Positions 10,686 through 20,756 of a DNA stretch of 64,000 nt are shown in pieces. The stretch is from Zingiber officinale. Its lineage: Eukaryota > Streptophyta > Magnoliopsida > Zingiberales > Zingiberaceae. The notes beneath the pieces are model-generated. The model saw only the letters and a program-made list of their open reading frames with translations, was not told where the DNA came from and ran no database searches. The position numbers were made by a program, and so were the translations under genes. The stretch is taken from NCBI RefSeq assembly GCF_018446385.1, contig NC_055986.1, positions 76,841,659-76,905,658 of the forward strand, read 5' to 3'. How positions within the stretch are numbered: position 1 is the first letter of the stretch; each line of letters starts with the position of its first letter.

Positions 10686-12632
10686 GTATGATTTAAAGAT
10701 TTTAGTGAAATATTATTAATTTTTTATATTTATCATGTTATTAAAATTTTAAATAAATATAAAATATATTTGCAGTTGGCAATAAGCAAAGATTTCTATT
10801 AGTGCATATAGAATAATACTTTATATGCTTCTCGTTTGGTATAATTTTTAATCTTTTAAATTATGTTTATTAGGTTTATATTTTCATTGTTTAATTTACT
10901 TATACAAATTTATTGATTATATTTGTAGGTGACAGGTACTTGGATTTTTCATATAATGGTTGTAGATGGTTGATAGTAAATTAGTTGGGTTTTTATTTTA
11001 TAAGACTTTGTTAGTTTTAAAACTCAATGATTTGTTAGTATTTAGTTAGCATTGGATTCAATACTTTTACATTAGTATTGCATTTGTATTTTTGTGATGA
11101 TGGGATGAATTGTGATGATATGGTGAATGAATTGGATATTTTGGATGTAAAACGTTTCTATTCTTATTGTGGTGAATTGTGATGATGGTTAAATTATGAT
11201 GATGTGTAATTTTTTCTATTATGTAATGAATGTTTTGTATTCTGAATAAATATTAATAATTTATTGTGGTGTATTCTAAATGTTTCTATTTAATGTGTTT
11301 ATAAAATATTATAATTGACATTTAATAATGTCATTATAGATTATATAAGATAACAGTTTAAAATACCCTTATAAATTATCACTACTAACATATTTTATTG
11401 TCCTTATATAAAAATTTAAAATATTTATAATTGTCAATATAAATTAGTTTAAGTGACATTTATATTTGTCCTTATTTAGATAATAAAAAGACATGCATAA
11501 ATGTCCATGAAATATTTTTTCGTGACATTTTCGATTGTCATTATATTCCTATATTTAAATACTTTTGTAGTTAGCATAAATATTTTATAATGACATTATA
11601 CAAATGTCAGGAATACTAGAGGGTCTATGCTAACACCGTATTTCAATACATTTTTTGGTGATGTCACCATACCTTTAGTGTCACTAAAAGTATACTATAA
11701 AGGCGTTTATGTGTATCCTTAAAGACCTTAATTCTAGTAGATCTCTCACTCTCCCATGAAGAATTGTTACTTGGGCAACCTCTACATTTTTCCTTAGAAG
11801 AATTCGAAGAAAGAAGCTTCTTCTCTTTTCTTTGAAAATTCGGATACCTATTCTTCCCTTGGAGGATTTAGGTAGCCCTCTTTTTAAAGAAAGAAGATAG
11901 AGATTTTTTTCTTCTCTTCCATCAAAAAGTCACTTCTCCTTATTGTTGCTTCTTCTCTTCGAAAAGCATTGTCACTGCCCATCTTTTTGCAGAATTTTAG
12001 AAGGCAAAGCCCCTTTTTGAGGGCTATTAGACAACCCCTTGTGAAGGGATAATTGGGTAGCCCCTTCCTCATCTTTGAGGAAGACGTTTCGACCGTCTCG
12101 ATAAAAAATGACACTTGATCTCTAATGCGATCAAGTATTGGAAAGAGGACTCTAATCATGGACCGGATTAGATGAAGGAAGTACGCGCTCGTGGCAACAA
12201 CGAGGAGTTATTTTGCTACAACCGGAATAGTTGGAGTCATCCCCAAACACAAGTTGTTTGAAAGGTATGTTTATACTTGTACTATGATTCATATGTATAT
12301 TGATGTATGTGTTAATAGTTTTATTTAGGTTATGCTTAAATGATCTAATATGTTTATTTTATATAGTTTAGCATGTCTAAATAAAATGATTAAATGAGCA
12401 TTAGATGAATCAATCAATTGATAGTTTATCTTTGTTATATTTTTAGGATCTTACTTATACGATTAGATTGTAATGCATACTTAGATAAAGATCATGCTTA
12501 TGTTTGCTTTAAAAATCATACGAACACTCATTTGATTTAATTGTTAAATCATAAATAAAATTTTAAATTTTCACTGTGCATAGGAGTGTAGAAATACGAT
12601 ATCTGAATTTCGAATTTGGCGTCAACATATTG

Positions 12633-13030
12633 GTCCTTGGGAGTGTACTCTGATCTAACACTTTGTTAGACATAAGTTACTCCTAAAGGTCAGCTCTTGT
12701 ACTCTTGACTTATGCTATATAATTTTCTACTTATAAAAAAAGGAAGATTTTTCTTCCTTATCTTTGAAACTTGAGTAGAACATATCTCTTGATGTTTGCA
12801 AGTGGAGGATAATATGTTCTCCTCACTAATGATTTTTAATTCCTTTTCCAGTGGTTTTACTTTATTTTTTTATTTAGCTAATGCATTTGTGAGACATGAA
12901 ATAGTTGAATACAATGTCCAATTTAGGGGAGGTTACCTCGTCATCACTTGATCACGATGATTCATTTGATGATGCCTCTTTCCTCATTAGAATTTTCTTT
13001 TTCGACCTTGCTTGAGTTACTATCACCATC
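12633..13030 (-). pseudogene. SIRE-type copia gag fragment (C-terminal side), separated from its other half by the Tekay insertion
   Basis: On the minus strand, after removing the Tekay element, the frame continues from 27232. It reads an acidic stretch ('SSDDEV') and then 'SLNWTLYSTISCLTNALAK', with a lysine-rich segment ('VKPLEKELKIISEEN') that resembles the Gag coiled coil of SIRE elements. It stops being recognisable near 12640, next to the TSD of the solo LTR at 5945-12627. Bases 13026-13030 (CCATC) are the left TSD of the Tekay element. Confidence 0.55.
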
Positions 13031-13168
13031 TGTAAAATACCGAAAAATAGAGAATAATAATAAGGAAATTTTTCATAATTTTTGAAAATTTTTCGGGAAT
13101 TTTTCGGAGCTCTTATGGCCGAATTTACGAGGATAAAAGTGGGTCCCGAAAAGGCTTGTTTAGGCTAC

Positions 13169-13176
13169 CTATTTAA
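13169..13176 (+). promoter_or_regulatory. Candidate TATA-like box of the Tekay 5' LTR
   Basis: TATTTAAG occurs here, and the same box recurs in the 3' LTR near 24485-24492, about 140 bp from each LTR start and upstream of the CG-rich leader. That is the expected placement for the U3 promoter. The role is inferred from position only. Confidence 0.35.
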
Positions 13177-16042
13177 GCGAGGAGAAGTTTGATTTTCTTT
13201 TATTCTTTTCCTATTTCATTTTTATTTTAATCATTTTTTTTCTTTTTCCTCTGTTTCTCCTCCCTGCGTGCCGAGCCGCCCGCGCCTTCTCCTCGCGTGC
13301 CCTAACCGATGTCGCGGCAGTTTCTCTCCCTCTCCGCGTACAAAACCACTCGGCCAAGGGTTTTGCCTCTTCCGCTCGCCACTGTTCGTCGCCCCTCGTC
13401 GCAGTGGAGATCCCCAAATCGCATCAAGAGCCGCTGCCACTCCGATCCGGATCCGAGCCCTAGCGCCGACCTTTCCTTCTCCTCTTCTTCGAGCGCCGAC
13501 CACCAGGTCCACCGAGCCACCGCCGCCCGATTCGGCCAGTTTCCGGTGCCCTAGGTTGGGTCCACATCCGACCGACTTCCTCCTCCCTCGGCTCGCGACA
13601 TCGCCGTCCTTCTGTGAGTCTTAGTTCTTCCTCTGCGTGCCACTGCCGAGGCTCTTCATCACCGGCACAGAGTCACCACAGCCATATCCGAGCCTCCACT
13701 TGGCTGTGCCCTAGATCATCACAGCGGAGAGCGTGGGTAGGCGACTGAGGTAGGTTGCTTGAACCCTGTCCTTGCTCTTCTACCCTTTTTGCTTATCTCT
13801 CTTGTGCTTGGTCTCCTCCACAGAGAAGACATCGATTCGGAGCAAGAGATCGCTGGGTGCCACTCCTCCTCAGCCAAGTGTCGGGCAATTTACCCTCTGC
13901 CCTAGTCACCACCACAACACTGTTCCGGCAGGGTAGGTTTGTACTGTTGGTTGTCTTGGTTCCGACAGCACCTCTTTGGCTGTGGATCAATAGCAGAGAT
14001 CTGTGATTTAGGTAAGGGTTAGGGTAAGTGATTCATGTTGTTGATGAAATAAAATAAGTGTGTTGTTGATAAGCAATTTCACCTTGTTGCAGCCACTGGA
14101 TCTGGCTATAACCTTCTCTAGCAGTGGGTAAGTACAGATTTAGGTGAGTTTTTGTGTTGAATCTATGATGGATTATGTTATAGTAAGTCCTAATTAGAAG
14201 GTGGAATGATTAGGGTTAATGAAGTTAACCCTAATTGATTAATTGGATTAGAATTTAGTTGGGCTAATTGTTGTATGATAGAATTAGCTAAACTAGACAT
14301 TATGTTTGATACCACAAGACTTTGACGCGAGACGAGCATCTCGATGTCGGATTTGGACCTTTCTATTGGAGGCGGGTACTTTGACTTTATGTCATTTGAT
14401 ATGCATAATAATGTTTTTAACATATAGCAATGATTATGTTTCTCATTTGCTTTGGTTGATCACTACCTGACCTGTTACATGCTTGTTTGTTATTTGCCAT
14501 GCACCTCATGTTAGTATTTACCTGATTGTGCATATTTATAGAGGTAGTGACATAACCATGTTATTTATCATGTTCAGGACCTAGGGTTTTTTTTATACCT
14601 TATCTGGTCTGTGTACCTTGATTTGATTCATTTTCCTATGGTACACATTTTATATTTATGTATGGATATTGTTATGCTGTTCAGGATTTTAGCCATGCTT
14701 AGTGTCATGCACCATTCGCATGATTGCATGCTGCGCGATCGTCTGCTCCATTATTGTTGAGCACATCGCCAGTTTCATCTCTGTCGGTGCTCCGTTGGTC
14801 CGCTCATGGGTAGCGTGACGTAGCGTGGTAGCACGTCAGTTTTGCTCTGTTCGGTGCTCCGTTGGTCCGCTCATGGGTAGTGTGACGCAGTGTGGTAGCA
14901 CGTCAGGGATCCCTCCCCGTCATGGTGTACCGGGAGATGAGAGCATTGCGCTCCCCCATTTATGATTTGGAGTAGGAGGATAGGTGTACTCCGACAGCAT
15001 CCCGTCCACTCGGTCACTCATCAGGAGCAGTGACGGCAGAGTGCACGGTTGTCACAGCCCTTGTAGCGCCCCGCCCCTCCTGCTAAGGCCACGGGGGGTT
15101 ACTTTACCCTACTTAACAACTTATTAACTTATTACAGCGGAAGTCTTACTTGTAAATTTTTGAAACACAGAATCCATATGTCATACTTTACATTATTTCA
15201 AGACATATAGGAATTAACATGATAAAATGTCATGGAGTTACAATTATAAAAATATCAACTAAGCACAATTCATATTTAATGAAAGCAGGTCTTTTCTTCT
15301 TTAGCCAGTCACTACCACACACATCCTGCTAGCCCCTCCTGTTGCACCCCCAGTTCATCCAACCTTTGCCCTTATCTGTGGTACAAGAAAGTAAGCTGTG
15401 AGCACTCATGGCTCAGTAAGTTCCTTTCCTACTCACAAAATCCGTATAGCATGTCAACAATCACAAAGCATATATCAAAGCATAAAGTATCATAGCATAT
15501 CATACATGATCATCATACGTATCATGAGCACAATCATAGATATCATGGCATAATCATGGCATAAACACAAGGTAGCATGGCATATCATAACATGATCATC
15601 ATACTCATCATGGCACATTCATAAAGTGTATGCAAGGTGAACTTTTAAAACATGCATCATGTCTTGTTAAAACGTATAGTATAGATACTTAAACATAATC
15701 TCAACATAAGAGGGGATCCCGGCTTGTACCACGTACATAAATGCGCGCGTCCTAGTAGGTCCAAGGTAGCAAGTCTTGAACCCTACAAGGCATATACTAG
15801 GCCCGTTTCTTAGTCCATCGACCTAGGGGCACTTAGGAGCCCATCCCTAACGAGGCCTGTTTCTTAGTCCATCGACCCCGGGGCGCTTATGGAGCCCACC
15901 CTTGGTACAAGCCTTAAAAGTAAAATAGCATGTCATATTTACATAGTCCATATCACTCATGTCATATTCATGTCATGAAGAGTGCTCTTGATCCCACTTA
16001 TAGGGAAGCAACTCTTTTAGGCATAGCTTAAAGCATGTATAT

Positions 16043-16437
16043 TTGAGCACACAACATATCATGATTTTGAGCACACAGCATATCATGAACACATGCATAA
16101 TTAAGCATACAACCTATCATGAGTTTAAGCACACAGCATATCATGAATTTGAGCACATAGCATATCATGAGTTTAGGCACATAGCATATCATGAATTTGA
16201 GCACATAGCATATCATGAGTTTAAGCACATAGCATATCATGAATTTGAGCACATAGCATATAATGAGTTTAAGCACACAGCATATCATGAACTTGAGCAC
16301 ATAGCATATCATGAAATTAAGCACACAACATATTATGAAAATAAACACATAGCATATCATGAAATCAAGCACACAGCATATCATAAAATAAGCACATAGC
16401 GTATCATGAAATCGAGCACACAACATATCATGAATAG
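16043..16437. repeat. 24-bp tandem repeat, about 16 degenerate copies
   Basis: The unit is close to AGCACATAGCATATCATGAA plus TTTG, alternating with variants ending GAGTTTA. Because 24 is divisible by three and the unit has no stop in one frame on each strand, it gives long repetitive open frames on both strands. Those frames are not taken as genes. Looser CATATCAT repeats extend upstream to about 15430. Confidence 0.85.
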
Positions 16438-16554
16438 GACCTAACATATATAAATGAACATTACAACATGTCATACTCTCCACATATCATAAAGCATTGC
16501 ATGTGAAGTTCATGGAAGAACACAATTAGGTCCCTAACCCTAGTAACAAGTGGT

Positions 16555-17740
16555 GGCCGAAACATGTAGAGATGGTTTAGGTTATCAAGCAACAAAAGAA
16601 CATGTGAACCCTAAACATCTATCATTTCTTATGACATAAGAGGCATCTTAAGCATGTTAGGTATAGGTTCCAAGCTTTCTAGGTCCCTTTTCATAACCTG
16701 GCCGAAACTCATTAAGCCTCCTTTTGGGTTATTAACAACATACAAGCATGAACAACCCTAACAATTTTCATATCATATTCCATAAGAAACCACTTGAGCA
16801 TATTTGATTTAGGTTCTAAGTTCTCTAAGCCTTTAACCCTAACATGGCCGAAACCCTAGCAACATGTTTCTAGGTTACAAGCAACATGAAAAAGGTTGAT
16901 CTTCATACTAACATATCAATACATATCATGTGAATCACCATAAGTACTTTTAGTCTAAGTTTCAAGCTTCTCAAGCCTTTTAACCTAATGTGGCCGAATC
17001 TTGTAAGCATGGGAATTATGTTTCTAGTGGCATATTAGCATGAAGACCATAAGAACTTTCCTAGCATTCATTTCAAAGAATAACATGGACCACTTAGTTT
17101 AGAAATTTAAGCATCCTAGGTCTTAAAAACAATTGTGGCCGAAAGCTAAAGAACAAGGATTCAAGTTTCAAGCAACATGTGAACATTAATTTATTTCATA
17201 TCTCTTCATCAAGTAGATCATAAGTATCTTAGACTTGATTTAAACTTTCCTAGGGTTCAAGTCTTAAAATGGCCGAATCATCATATACATAAGAAATATT
17301 GTTCAACTTAACCTAAGATCATGGCATGACATATTAGCTTTATATCTTGTCTTATGAGAATCATAGCATGCTTAAATTTTTAGGTTAAAGGCCTTCTAGG
17401 CCCTCAACTCTATCATGGCCGAATGTACATGAATATGGAATCAAGTTTAAATTGACATACAAGGGGGAAAAACATTAACAACACCATTTATCATGAGGTA
17501 CACATCATAAGAACAAGGGAACATGCTTGGTTTAGGTTTAGAGCTCTTCTAGTTCTTTTGTTTCTTCTATGCCGGAAATCTAAGTTCATAAATTTATGTT
17601 CTAACCAAACATTCTAGCATGAAAATATTAGTTTAACCCTACTACCATAAGGTACATAACATAAGCAACATCATGAACATATCTTAGTTGGTTTTCAAGG
17701 TTCTTTAAACTCTTTCTTTTTGTTTGGCCGAAACCTTCAT
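16555..17740. repeat. Nine higher-order repeats of about 146 bp marked by GGCCGAA
   Basis: GGCCGAA or a near variant recurs at about 16555, 16700, 16846, 16992, 17137, 17271, 17417, 17571 and 17726. Spacings are near 145, 146, 146, 145, 134, 146, 154 and 155 bp. Between markers the copies share diverged 'TTAGGTT.CAAGCTT.TCTAGG' and 'CATATCAT..AAGAAC' phrases. The array lies wholly inside the solo LTR. Confidence 0.75.
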
Positions 17741-19401
17741 GAAACAACCATAGGTTTTTAAGCAATATTTTTACATAACAATCACATAGCTATTGTACCA
17801 CAGGTGAGGGGAACTTACATCCTTTCGCTTGTGGTTTTTCTTAAGGAGGAAAGTGTTCTAGTTGTTAAGGAAGGAAGAAGGTTCTTCTTCTTGTGACTCC
17901 TTTGATTTCCTTTGCTTGGGAGGGCTAGAACTTGAAGATTTCTTCTTGGAAATTAGCTTCCTTAGAGAAGAACTTGACTTAGTGCCCGGATCAAAGAGTG
18001 GGAGGATCTCCTAGTCTCGGTGAAGAAAAGAAAAGGAGGAAGGAGGAGGAAGAATGAGGAAAATGAGAGATTTACTTCTCATTTTTCTATTTATTCATCA
18101 TGAGAGGAATTTATGCCTTCATTAATCTTTCCCTTAATTCATCCATTACTCCTCTCTTGATTCCCATGAAATTGAGGAGAGGGAAGGGTGAGGAAGACAA
18201 CTTGCCTTCTTCTTGTTCCTTCTCTTAACCAAGAGGGAGAAGAGGTGAGCAATTTGGTTTTCTCTTGCTCTTTGCTTTATTTTTTTCTTCTCTCCTTTAA
18301 CTAACATTTTTATTCCTTCCTATGCATATGTTACTCTCTATCCTATTGGTGATCATGCCATTAATCTTTCTCCATTATTGGTGGGAGGTTCAAGGTTCAA
18401 TCCTTGGCCTCCACCTCTTACCTCTTATTTTTATTTTGTTTCTTACTCTTCTTTTTCTCTTATTCTTTTTATTTATTTCCATGCTCTTAATGAGAATAAT
18501 ACTCATGTATTTATAAAAATTCGTGGGTGTTACAACCCTACCCACTCGGTCTCACCATCGTGTGTGAGATGGCTGACTAGCGTCAGGGGTGACCAGGACC
18601 AGCATTGGCATCATACGCATTGATGCATATATATATATTGCTTGTGTTTGCTGCATTTACTTGCTGCATTTATATGGATGCATATATTTGACATGCATAC
18701 AGGATTATGACACACTCGGTCTGACGACCCTATTATCCTTATACCTTGGTCCTGGTTAATACAGTTTTCTCCTGTATTCCTCAGTTGCATTTATCTTTCT
18801 TATATCAGGAGACTGTACGCATGATTAGTGCTAGTTGTTATTTCCTTTATTATGCATATCAGTTGATACCCGCTGAGTGTTGGACTCACACCCTCCTCCG
18901 TTGTTATTTTCAGGTTGATGCTGTCCGGAGGGTTCCAGTCGCTAGTCCCCTACAGTCCACGAGGACGTGCGATGAACTTTTAGTTTTTCTTGTTTAGACT
19001 TGTTCCATTTTGGATACTTTGGATCTTGTATGGATTGTTTTACTTGTGGATGACCTTCATTCGGATTTGTTTTTACTACACGCCTGCCCAGATGGCAGAA
19101 GAGGTAAGTTGATCTTATCGTCGGATTTGAGCTTTATGAGTGTAGTGGAGTAGGAATATGTTTTGAGCTTTATGGGTGTAGTTGAGTAGGGTTGTTTTTG
19201 AGTCATATTATCACTGTTACAGTTTGTTAAATTATTAACTGTGTGGGTGATTGTTTTATTATCTGTTATTATTCCGGCCGTGTTGGCCGATGTATATGTG
19301 GCCCAGAGGGCGATGTAAAACGTTTCAGATTGTCCGCCGTACAGGGGAGATGCTGCCGAAATTTCTTCGGACAGAGACTCCTCCGGGGCGTGACAATTTA
19401 T

Positions 19402-19414
19402 TGGTATCAGAGCC
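19402..19414 (+). other. Primer-binding site of the Tekay element
   Basis: TGGTATCAGAGCC begins six bases after the end of the 5' LTR. It is complementary to the 3' end of initiator methionine tRNA, the usual minus-strand primer for plant gypsy and copia elements. Confidence 0.9.
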
Positions 19415-19418
19415 AGGT

Positions 19419-20756
19419 TTTGATCCTGGGACCTGTGGGTTATGGGCCCACCACGCTTCAGCAGCACCGGGAGTACCTCCTCCGGTCTATTCAGCGGTAC
19501 CACCTGTAGCACTAGCTCCAGTGGTTCTGCCAGTTCCTACGGCAGTTCCGACACACCTCACTGACATTGTCGCAGCACGATCCAGGATTCCAGCATTGGC
19601 AGAATCGATGAAGAGTCGATTCACACTCTTCCGAGGAGACCGTGATCCGAGTGTGGCCCTGTCTTGGATTGAGACTATGGAGTCGACCTTCTTCTATATG
19701 GCTTGCTCCGAGTGGGAGAAAGCAGAGCTGGCTGCTTATCACTTACGTGACGAGGCTGACACCTGGTGGGTTACTCAGCGTTCCATCATCGGCGAGCGGA
19801 ATATTACTTGGGCTAGATTCAGAGAGGCTTTTGAGCGTCGTTTCTTCCCACGAGCTTATCAGATGGCTCGCAGGCAGGATTTCCTGAGTTTGCGACAGAA
19901 CAATCGAACGGTGACCGAGTATAATGCAGAGTTTGACAGATTGGCTAGATTTTGTCCAGAGCTTGTTGCTAAGGACAGTTCACGTATGCAGCAGTTCATT
20001 CAGGGGCTGGATGGACATTTGCAAGTAATGCTTGCAGGTCTTGGTTGCACATCTTATCTGGAGACTTTGGACAGAGCGCTCATGATTGAGTTAGCTCAGT
20101 AGAGAGCATTTTCAGACAGAAAAAGGAAACAGCCGGGTTAGACATCTGGGCAGATCGAGCAGCCTCAGGCTACACCACAGCAGAGCAGGTGCAGTCGGTC
20201 AGATCAGGGTACTTCTGGGGTATTATGTAGGCCTCAGAAATCAGGGCAGTCTTCCTCAGGATGTTTCCGGTCTCCTCAGTAGGACCGGAAACAAACTATC
20301 AGCGACATTCACTGTTTCTGATGTGGGTCCAGAGGTCACATCACCACAGCTTGCTCTCTGGGATTGCCTGGACACCAGAGTCGAGATTGCCCGCTGAAGG
20401 CTCAGCATACTGCTTCCGGAGTTACTGCTCAGGGAGGACATCACAGTCAGTCAGGGGCTCGACGAGGAGGGCGGAGAGTTCCACCCTCACATCGCCAGCA
20501 GGGGACAGTTTCCCCCTCAGCAGCTGCATTTGGCATTCTCGGACAAGAGTACCCCAGTACTCCCATACTACCCCAGAGCTCCATTCCGGGATCTCATTAT
20601 CTGACTCAGGGGCAGTATCAGCTGCAGCACCAGCCACAGGCTCAGTACCAGACGCAGTCCCAGCCCTCGGTACAGTATCAGTCGCCGCCCTCTCAGACTT
20701 CTATGGCACAGTATCCAGTACCGCCTCAGTGGCAGGCTCCTACCCAAACGCAGTAG
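19419..20756 (+). pseudogene. Tekay gag (capsid and zinc knuckle), stops only
   Basis: One frame carries an alanine- and proline-rich N-terminus (to about 19560), then the retrotransposon gag core: 'SRFTLFRGDRDP', 'ALSWIETMESTF', 'AAYHLRDEADTWW', 'WARFREAFERRFFP', 'YNAEFDRLARFCPEL', 'MQQFIQGL'. A CX2CX4HX4C zinc knuckle (20313-20354, 'C-F-stop-C-G-S-R-G-H..C') and a glutamine-rich tail ('YQTQSQPSVQYQ') follow. Gag forms the particle and binds the RNA. In-frame stops lie at 20100 (TAG), 20139 (TAG), 20280 (TAG), 20319 (TGA, inside the knuckle) and 20754 (TAG). No ATG opens this frame near the LTR, so the start has been lost or shifted. Apart from the stops the frame is continuous. Confidence 0.9.

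Larger units (their letters stand above)
7576..11742 (+). mobile_element. CACTA (En/Spm) DNA transposon, degenerate
   Basis: The left terminus is CACTACTAGAAAT at 7576. The right terminus reads ATTCTAGTAG at 11731-11740, the inverse of the left terminus except that the last bases are AT instead of TG. Subterminal regions at both ends are packed with short inverted motifs of the type TGACATTT/AAATGTCA (7610-7740 and 11300-11700), typical of CACTA transposase-binding zones. The 3-bp TSD expected for CACTA elements is not clear. Internally there is a remnant Transposase_24-type gene (9645-10685), but no TNP2-like catalytic transposase is visible in the remaining 4.2 kb, so the copy is non-autonomous. 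It is inserted in the LTR at 5945-12627. Confidence 0.75.
5945..12627 (+). mobile_element. Long solo LTR (about 2.5 kb net), TSD TATTG, split by a CACTA element
   Basis: The left end is TGTTAGAGAAGG at 5945 and the right end is GCGTCAACA at 12627. The 5-bp direct repeat TATTG lies at 5940-5944 and 12628-12632. Removing the CACTA element at 7576-11742 leaves about 2516 bp with no coding region, as expected for an LTR. The opening resembles long copia-type LTRs ('TGTAAAGCCAA..TTGGCTAGGGC'), which is how plus orientation was chosen. No internal region or second LTR lies between the TSDs, so it is read as a solo LTR. The family is not identified. Oddities are a short inverted repeat, 'CAACGATATTGGATCGTTG', at 7249-7267 and several homopolymer runs at 7440-7540. 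Confidence 0.8.
15062..18534 (-). mobile_element. Solo LTR of a second gypsy family, inserted in the Tekay 5' LTR
   Basis: The insertion point is exact because the 3' LTR shows the empty site (AGCCCTACCC near 26370). The 3473-bp insert starts TGTAGCGCCCCG and ends GTGGGTGTTACA. Its flanks are GCCCT (15057-15061) and ACCCT (18535-18539), a 5-bp TSD with one change. Minus-strand reading begins TGTAACACCCACGAA, a start common in plant gypsy LTRs, so it is inverted. There is no primer-binding site, coding region or second LTR, hence a solo LTR. It contains a 24-bp tandem array and nine repeats of about 146 bp. Confidence 0.88.
13031..19395 (+). mobile_element. 5' LTR of the Tekay element (interrupted)
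   Basis: It begins TGTAAAATACCG and ends CGGGGCGTGACA, and matches 24346-27231 throughout except for the 15062-18534 insertion. A TATTTAAG box at 13169-13176 is a plausible core promoter for plus-strand transcription. The pyrimidine- and CG-rich stretch after 13255 looks like the transcribed leader. Open frames at 13268-13624 and similar are by-products of this base composition and recur in the 3' LTR. Confidence 0.9.

Noticed and set aside
11884..12159. 91-codon minus-strand frame as a gene
   Set aside because: It lies within the right part of the solo LTR at 5945-12627, with no domain and no relative elsewhere in the window.
13211..14006. Proline/arginine-rich open frames in both Tekay LTRs (also 24542-25320, 62985-63315)
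   Set aside because: They fall in the CG-rich LTR leader, overlap on both strands, and are not conserved as protein between copies.
16043..16437. CRISPR-like array of short regular repeats
   Set aside because: Repeats are directly adjacent without unique spacers, degenerate, in plant DNA inside a solo LTR.
16028..16483. Long repetitive open frames on both strands (151 codons minus, 118 codons plus)
   Set aside because: They come from the 24-bp tandem repeat, whose length is a multiple of three and which has no stop in one frame on each strand. There is no start context or domain, and they lie inside an LTR.
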